Shown in pieces: positions 57,867-64,000 of a stretch of 64,000 nucleotides of DNA. Source of the stretch: Symsagittifera roscoffensis (Eukaryota > Xenacoelomorpha > Acoela > Convolutidae). The position numbers and the translations under genes are program-made. The notes under the pieces were generated by a model. The model was not told the origin of the DNA and did not search any database. It was given only the letters and a program-made list of their open reading frames with translations. The stretch spans positions 27,258,189-27,322,188 of the forward strand of contig NC_087064.1 of NCBI RefSeq assembly GCF_963678635.1. The letters are read 5' to 3'. Every line of letters begins with the position of its first letter. The stretch's first letter is position 1.

Positions 57867-58053
57867 CCCGCACCGGAGTTCCATGGATAATAATCGATTA
57901 TATTGAATTTTTGTGGTCTGTCTCAATAAATTTCGATAAAGATCGATTATAATCGATTAAAAATGGATTACAATCCATTATTTTTTATATCAATATAATC
58001 CATTATAATCAATTATAATCCAATAAAATAGTTATTACACTATAATCCAATTA
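57867..58053. mobile_element. Truncated MITE left end (unit 1)
   Basis: CCCGCACCGGAGTTCCATGGA followed by AATCGATTATA strings is the left end of the TAATCGATTA family; the rest is cut off at the duplication junction. The same truncated end is at 59415-59601. Confidence 0.7.
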
Positions 58054-58391
58054 TAGTTATTACACGTAGATTAGAATCGCCTAAATTAATAACGATGGGA
58101 CCAGGGGCGATATAGGGGGGTGGGTGACTTCTTTCCCTCAGTGATTCATCCCCCTCACCAATCAATGGGTCCCCCCAAAAAGTGCCCAAAAACGTTTTTT
58201 TTTCCTGTTTTTTTTCGAAAAATTGCATGCGGCGTATTTTTTGGTTAAGATAAGGTCTTTATAGTGTTCTGGGAGTACTCGGAAAAACAATTTGGTGGCC
58301 CTAAAAAAGGCCGACAAAAAGAAAAAAGGCCTTCGTAACCCATTTAGCGGATATGCACAATGGTTTGACTTGTGTAATGAATTGGTTTCAG

Positions 58392-58525
58392 TGAGAGCAG
58401 GATCCTGAAGGTGTTTGAGGAGTTGGAGGAGGAGTTGAGGTCGAGGAAGAAAGATCTGCTGGGGGATCTGAGGAGGAAAAAAGCTCAACAGTCACAGCCC
58501 CTTCAGAACGACAAAAAAGCACTCG
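58392..58525 (+). CDS. B-box gene, exon 3 (copy 2)
   Basis: The coding sequence and splice sites are as in copy 1. It could be spliced to exon 2 in place of copy 1, giving the same protein from a longer intron, or not be used at all because copy 1 ends the transcript first. Confidence 0.6.
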
Positions 58526-58880
58526 GTCAGCACATATACTATCCCTCGCTTACGTTATTCGGGATATTATCACCTACTATGCTTAGTGTTTTAGAAGTTT
58601 TTAAGAGGTTGTGTATAAAAATCAACAGTATTGGACTCAGAAGCGTGCCGCGACCGCCCCACCCCCTCAATTCTAGTTCCAAAAATTTTCCAAAGGATAC
58701 TCCTTTTGGTATAATTTAGCGAGATAGTTTGAGGGGGAAAGATCGCCAAAAAAAACGCAATTTTTAGGGCATAGTTTAAAAAAGTGCTCAAAGCGTCATT
58801 TTTAGACTGTTTTTTTTTTAAGTTTGCCTGCGGTACTGCTGAGTTATTTATATTTTCCTATCCTACATTTTGGTGTGTAG

Positions 58881-59182
58881 AAAAAGAACTGGGATCTGTG
58901 CAGCGCAAATTTGAGAACAGCTGCAATGTCAGTGTAAGTGCGCTGCGTGCAGGGCTAAACTCAATCGGAGGCGGTAATGTAGATGACAGCAAGTTCGCAC
59001 ACCTGTGCTCATGTAATTACAAGTCCAAGGAGTGTCTGCAACAATTCGAGCAGTTAGCCGAACAGAGCGACCAGGTCAACCAACCGAATCTGGTCAGATT
59101 CAAGTACAAGGAGACCATTGACGAGCTAAAAGGCTCGGTGTCTTCATTCGCCGAGATAGAAGTTTATCCGAAGAACGTATGA
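58881..59182 (+). CDS. B-box gene, exon 4 with stop (copy 2)
   Basis: Same sequence as copy 1. In this copy the frame is open upstream through the acceptor region, so an ATG at 58784 opens a longer frame; I regard that as chance created by one-base differences in a T-run. Confidence 0.6.
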
Positions 59183-59940
59183 GACGGAAAATAACAGCCA
59201 AAAGTTGAAAAACTGCGGAATCGCTAGCTTAAAAGTTTATATTTTATGTGAGCATATTGTAAGTTTTTCTGTGAGAAAATTCAAACCTGAAATGAGGTGA
59301 CGTTTTAGTTAAGCGATTAGCCCTTGCGATTAGCTAGGTTTTTGTAACCGTGCACCCAATTTTTACCCGTAAACAACTTTGCTTCAGAATTTGCACGTGA
59401 ATTGCAACGTACTTCCCGCACCGGAGTTCCATGGATAATAATCGATTATATTGAATTTTTGTGGTCTGTCTCAATAAATTTCGATAAAGATCGATTATAA
59501 TCGATTAAAAATGGATTACAATCCATTATTTTTTATATCAATATAATCCATTATAATCAATTATAATCCAATAAAATAGTTATTACACTATAATCCAATT
59601 ATAGTTATTACACGTAGATTAGAATCGCCTAAATTAATAACGATGGGACCAGGGGCGATATAGGGGGGTGGGTGACTTCTTTCCCTCAGTGATTCATCCC
59701 CCTCACCAATCAATGGGTCCCCCCAAAAAGTGCCCAAAAACGTTTTTTTTTTCCTGTTTTTTTTCGAAAAATTGCATGCGGCGTATTTTTTGGTTAAGAT
59801 AAGGTCTTTATAGTGTTCTGGGAGTACTCGGAAAAACAATTTGGTGGCCCTAAAAAAGGCCGACAAAAAGAAAAAAGGCCTTCGTAACCCATTTAGCGGA
59901 TATGCACAATGGTTTGACTTGTGTAATGAATTGGTTTCAG

Positions 59941-60074
59941 TGAGAGCAGGATCCTGAAGGTGTTTGAGGAGTTGGAGGAGGAGTTGAGGTCGAGGAAGAA
60001 AGATCTGCTGGGGGATCTGAGGAGGAAAAAAGCTCAACAGTCACAGCCCCTTCAGAACGACAAAAAAGCACTCG
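59941..60074 (+). CDS. B-box gene, exon 3 (copy 3)
   Basis: Identical in coding content and splice sites to copies 1 and 2. Confidence 0.6.
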
Positions 60075-60427
60075 GTCAGCACATATACTATCCCTCGCTT
60101 ACGTTATTCGGGATATTATCACCTACTATGCTTAGTGTTTTAGAAGTTTTTAAGAGGTTGTGTATAAAAATCAACAGTATTGGACTCAGAAGCGTGCCGC
60201 GACCGCCCCACCCCCTCAATTCTAGTTCCAAAAATTTTCCAAAGGATACTCCTTTTGGTATAATTTAGCGAGATAGTTTGAGGGGGAAAGATCGCCAAAA
60301 AAACGCAATTTTTAGGGCATAGTTTAAAAAAGTGCTCAAAGCGTCATTTTTAGACTGTTTTTTTTTAAGTTTGCCTGCGGTACTGCTGAGTTATTTATAT
60401 TTTCCTATCCTACATTTTGGTGTGTAG

Positions 60428-60729
60428 AAAAAGAACTGGGATCTGTGCAGCGCAAATTTGAGAACAGCTGCAATGTCAGTGTAAGTGCGCTGCGTGCAGG
60501 GCTAAACTCAATCGGAGGCGGTAATGTAGATGACAGCAAGTTCGCACACCTGTGCTCATGTAATTACAAGTCCAAGGAGTGTCTGCAACAATTCGAGCAG
60601 TTAGCCGAACAGAGCGACCAGGTCAACCAACCGAATCTGGTCAGATTCAAGTACAAGGAGACCATTGACGAGCTAAAAGGCTCGGTGTCTTCATTCGCCG
60701 AGATAGAAGTTTATCCGAAGAACGTATGA
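60428..60729 (+). CDS. B-box gene, exon 4 with stop (copy 3)
   Basis: Identical in coding content to copies 1 and 2; followed by the original 3' flank with the longer MITE. Confidence 0.6.
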
Positions 60730-60962
60730 GACGGAAAATAACAGCCAAAAGTTGAAAAACTGCGGAATCGCTAGCTTAAAAGTTTATATTTTATGTGAGC
60801 ATATTGTAAGTTTTTCTGTGAGAAAATTCAAACCTGAAATGAGGTGACGTTTTAGTTAAGCGATTAGCCCTTGCGATTAGCTAGGTTTTTGTAACCGTGC
60901 ACCCAATTTTTACCCGTAAACAACTTTGCTTCAGAATTTGCACGTGAATTGCAACGTACTTC

Positions 60963-61332
60963 CCGCACCGGAGTTCCATGGATAATAATCGATTATATTG
61001 AATTTTTGTGGTCTGTCTCAATAAATTTCGATAAAGATCGATTATAATCGATTAAAAATGGATTACAATCCATTATTTTTATATCAATATAATCCATTAT
61101 AATCAATTATAATCCAATAAAAATGGATTATATTTCGTATATTTTTATGCCGATATAATCGCTTATAATCGGTTATTATCAATTGTAATGGATTTTTTCG
61201 AGGGGTTAGTCATGAAATTTACAAGTTTTTTAAAAGTTATCGCACTTCCTGTTTAGTGCCGTTGCTTAATTAGGTTTCATAAAATGTTACATTTCACTAT
61301 TCAATTCTTGTAATTTTTGTCTTATATACCCT
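60963..61332. mobile_element. MITE of the TAATCGATTA family, right part lost in gap
   Basis: Left end CCCGCACCGGAGTTCCATGGA preceded by TT instead of TA, then dense AATCGATTATAATCC strings. It runs into the N gap without a visible right end. Confidence 0.6.
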
Positions 61333-61532
61333 NNNNNNNNNNNNNNNNNNNNNNNNNNNNNNNNNNNNNNNNNNNNNNNNNNNNNNNNNNNNNNNNNNNN
61401 NNNNNNNNNNNNNNNNNNNNNNNNNNNNNNNNNNNNNNNNNNNNNNNNNNNNNNNNNNNNNNNNNNNNNNNNNNNNNNNNNNNNNNNNNNNNNNNNNNNN
61501 NNNNNNNNNNNNNNNNNNNNNNNNNNNNNNNN
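61333..61532. other. Assembly gap (200 N)
   Basis: Exactly 200 undetermined bases, between the MITE and the truncated LINE. Confidence 0.98.
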
Positions 61533-63901
61533 CTAGATGAGCAGTCAACCCTCCCTGATGGAAAATCACTGATGGAAAATCACTGGACGTTCTCCTTAGT
61601 AACAAACCGCATTTTGTCACCAGCATAAAACTTGGCAACCGTCTGAGTAGTCTATTCAGTTCCGATCATTTGCCACTCCATGCCAGAGTCTCATTTGACT
61701 ACCGATCTTTTCATTAAAAGACACCAGCCATCAAACAAAAACTAGATTTTGGCTTTTTCGCGTACAAGAAAGCAAACTGGGAAGAAGTGAATGAATTCAT
61801 TCGTCAACACCCCTTCCAACCATTTTGCTTGAGCAACGTTGAATTGAAGCTCGATCATTGGTACGAGTGGTTACACGAAATACTACAAGACCTGTTACCA
61901 ATCACTACAAAACACAGGTCTGAACTAGCTCCTTGGCTGGGAAGCGATTCCTCCTACCTTATCAAGAACTTAAATACACTCCAACTTAAAAATCAGCGAA
62001 AACCTACCCCATCGAACGAAGGCAAAATTGAAAATCTGCAAACTGAACTAACACTGTCCCTTCAAAATGACCAGCATCTCCACGAAAAAAAAAGCTTTTT
62101 GAGAATTGGAATTTCAGCGAAATACAACAATATCTGAAATTGATCACCAAGTCTAGCATGATCCCTTCAGAGATCTTCCTAGATAAAAAAATAGCCAATA
62201 TAGACACTCAAAAAGTTGAATTGTTTAATATATTTTTTCAATCAGTTTTCACACAAAACGCCAGCGTTGGGAAAGCAGAACGACTCGATAACGTTCTTCT
62301 GAACAGTATCAATTTCACGATCGATGAAATAGAAGATGCCCTAAACGAGCTGCACGTAAAAAAGGCCAATGGACCAGACATGATTGGTAATACTCTTCTG
62401 AAAAACCTCTCAAAGTCACTACCAAAATCACTTCACTTACTGTTCAACTTGATTGCAAATAAAGCGATATTTCTAGCAAAATGGAAGATCAGCGAAATCG
62501 CACCAATTTTCAAAGATGGGGATAAACAAGACGTATCAAATTACAGGCCGATCTGTCTGCTCTCAGCAGTGTCAAAACTGCTTGAGAAACTAATATTTGA
62601 AAAACTGGCCCCAATTGTCTACGCAACCCTAACACCAGACCAACACAATTGTAGACCTAAATGATCGACGATAACAAGCCTAAAAGAGTATCTACACGAT
62701 TTTTTTTAGCTGCCTAGATTTGCCAAACTGCAACTACCTGAACACCTTCTATTTGGACTGTCAAAAAGCATTTGACAAAGTCTCGCACGGAATCCTCATG
62801 GAGAAATTATCGACTTCTCGAATTGGATGAAATAGTTTATCTCTGATACACAGCTACCTCTCGAACCGGAAGCAAACAGTGAGGCTGAAATACACAATTT
62901 CCGGAGAGCTGGAAGTCTTCAGCGACGTACCCCAGGTCTCTATACTCGGGCCGCTTTTCTTTCTAGTCTTCATAAATGATCTACCGTCCTGTGTCATGTC
63001 CGCAACATTTGGTTATGCAGACGACTACAAAATTGTTGGAGACAACCCTTTAACTCTCAACATAGATGTTAGGAGACTTTGGAGGTGGTGCGAAGAAAAC
63101 TGCATGTCAATGAACCTGACGAAAAGCAAAGTCCTCTCTGTCAAAGGATCAGCTACGATTGCACTCCCCAATTACAGTTTCGAAACCACTGAAGTAATGA
63201 AAGATCTGGGCATCGTGATAACCGACACGCTCTCTTGGTCGCAACACGCAAAAAAGAGGGCTGAAAAAGCCTTAAACTCTTTCTTCGTACTCGAAAGGAA
63301 TCTCTCAAAGCCGAATTTTGCGACCAGAAAAAACGCATATATCTGTTACGTTGTGCCAATTCTGTGCTACGGTTCAGCTATCTGGAAAACATCAAAAGGT
63401 GACTTAGGAATCATAGAAAGTGTGCAGCGGAAAGCGATCTCGTGGATTTTCATGACAAGCACTAGCCATATCTCCTATAAAGACAAACTCGTAAAACTTA
63501 ACATCCTTCCTTTGTCTCAATACCAAGAGCTTCATGTTGGACTGCTGTTTGCAAAAATACTAGCTGGAAAAATTGACATCGACTGGAGAAGCCATGTAAG
63601 CATCACTGACGTTGGAAACCGAAGAGCTCAAATAACACGAAATTTCGTCTGCAAACAAATGCGTCTGAAAAAGTGCGAGTCGGATTTCTGATTTCGGGCA
63701 TGTCGTCTTGCTAATCTGTACAATGAATACTTCAAATGTGACATAATGTTTGACCCAGAATGCAAAAACAGACTTCTAGGAATGTACACAAAATTTTTCA
63801 AAACTCGCTACAACGAATCAGATACATGCACTTGGCGCATTTTATGCAAATGCAACAACTGTAGAGACCTGAAGAAACTTACACTTATAACTCAAAACTA
63901 A
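61533..63901 (+). pseudogene. Truncated Jockey/CR1-type LINE (endonuclease end and reverse transcriptase)
   Basis: It opens inside the C-terminal part of an apurinic-type endonuclease (LDVLLSNKPHFVTS, then SSDHLPLHARV with the catalytic His region). A linker (61787-62137) and the RT follow: VKKANGPDMIGN, IAPIFKDGDKQDVSNYRPI (frame 62140-62664), DCQKAFDKVSHG in another frame (about 62758), and FGYADDYKIVG (YADD at 63014-63025) in 62879-63691. The C-terminal segment ends at a TAA at 63899. Frame changes and stops at 61712, 62135, 62662 and 63689 make it inactive. The order endonuclease then RT and the DNxxP-like motifs place it near Jockey or CR1 LINEs. Confidence 0.75.
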
Positions 63902-64000
63902 ACTTTGAATAACGCAATGACTGGGTTTTATGCGAACCCTTGGATTATATTCCTAAATCCTTTGTTATTATGATTATTATAATGCACCACTTACAAAAAA
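63902..64000 (+). other. LINE 3' untranslated end
   Basis: Short AT-rich tail after the stop, with TTATGATTATTATAATGC and a terminal A-run cut by the window edge; it may be the element's 3' end. Confidence 0.4.

Larger units (their letters stand above)
56504..58053 (+). repeat. Tandem triplication, unit 1
   Basis: A unit of 1550 bp starting TAGTTATTACACG includes the end of intron 2, exon 3, intron 3, exon 4, the 3' region and the left end of a MITE. It is followed directly by units 2 and 3 with near-identical sequence. Differences I can see are mainly homopolymer lengths and a few bases near the GGCC..GGCC segment (56760). Confidence 0.9.
58054..59601 (+). repeat. Tandem triplication, unit 2
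   Basis: 1548-bp second copy. It contains a full exon 3 (58392-58525) and exon 4 (58881-59182), both with identical coding content, splice sites and stop codon as unit 1. Confidence 0.9.
59602..61130 (+). repeat. Tandem triplication, unit 3
   Basis: Third copy, ending inside a MITE that here continues past the point where units 1 and 2 are cut (after CCAATAAAA). It therefore holds the original downstream flank. Confidence 0.85.

Noticed and set aside
59588-60037. 149-codon minus-strand frame in the triplicated unit
   Set aside because: It covers an intron and exon 3 in reverse, is broken differently in each unit by T-run length, and has no domain.

Overview
This window comes from an animal (metazoan) nuclear genome. 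It is AT-rich, its genes have GT-AG introns with preserved phase, and it is crowded with LTR retrotransposons, LINEs and inverted-repeat DNA transposons. There are two 200-N scaffold gaps. I could not determine the phylum. No bacterial features, CRISPR arrays or operons are present.

Layout. (1) 1-6905, minus strand: the 5' part of a TRIM-like gene in four exons, RING-like then coiled coil, running off the left edge. Its introns hold a TA-flanked palindromic MITE and hAT-like debris. (2) 6906-14285: repeat-filled intergenic DNA with a hAT-type MITE with target duplication, a tRNA-like SINE remnant, a 193-bp tandem repeat and a solo LTR with a 4-bp target duplication. (3) 14286-23717: two copies of a repeat family. 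The first contains a broken LINE-type reverse transcriptase with a remnant C-terminal nuclease domain. The second is internally deleted and lies after a gap. (4) 23718-28179: gene-poor, with a few local duplications.

(5) 28180-52593: one 24.4-kb LTR retroelement with 378-bp LTRs, TG..CA ends and a TAAA target duplication. Its order is leader, gag, protease, reverse transcriptase and RNase H, then the whole gag-to-RNase H block a second time, then integrase. After pol come a small two-helix membrane ORF, a Pro/Gln-rich ORF, an envelope-like glycoprotein preceded by a splice-acceptor-like site, and a further long unknown ORF. Everything is broken by stops and frameshifts, so this copy is defective. 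An A-rich, G-poor plus strand marks the element's interior.

(6) 53479-57634, plus strand: a complete four-exon gene for a 303-aa poly-glycine, B-box-like, coiled-coil protein. Its last two exons are repeated in two further near-identical 1.55-kb tandem copies (to about 61,130). The duplication breakpoint lies inside a MITE of the TAATCGATTA-rich family, two full members of which sit in intron 1. (7) 61533-64000: a truncated LINE of the Jockey/CR1 type after the second gap.

The two host genes are divergent, and their domains are complementary: one has a RING and coiled coil without a B-box, the other a B-box and coiled coil without a RING. Most of the DNA between them is mobile elements. The most unusual object is the giant LTR element with its internal gag-pol duplication and extra genes, followed by the triplicated terminal exons of the B-box gene.
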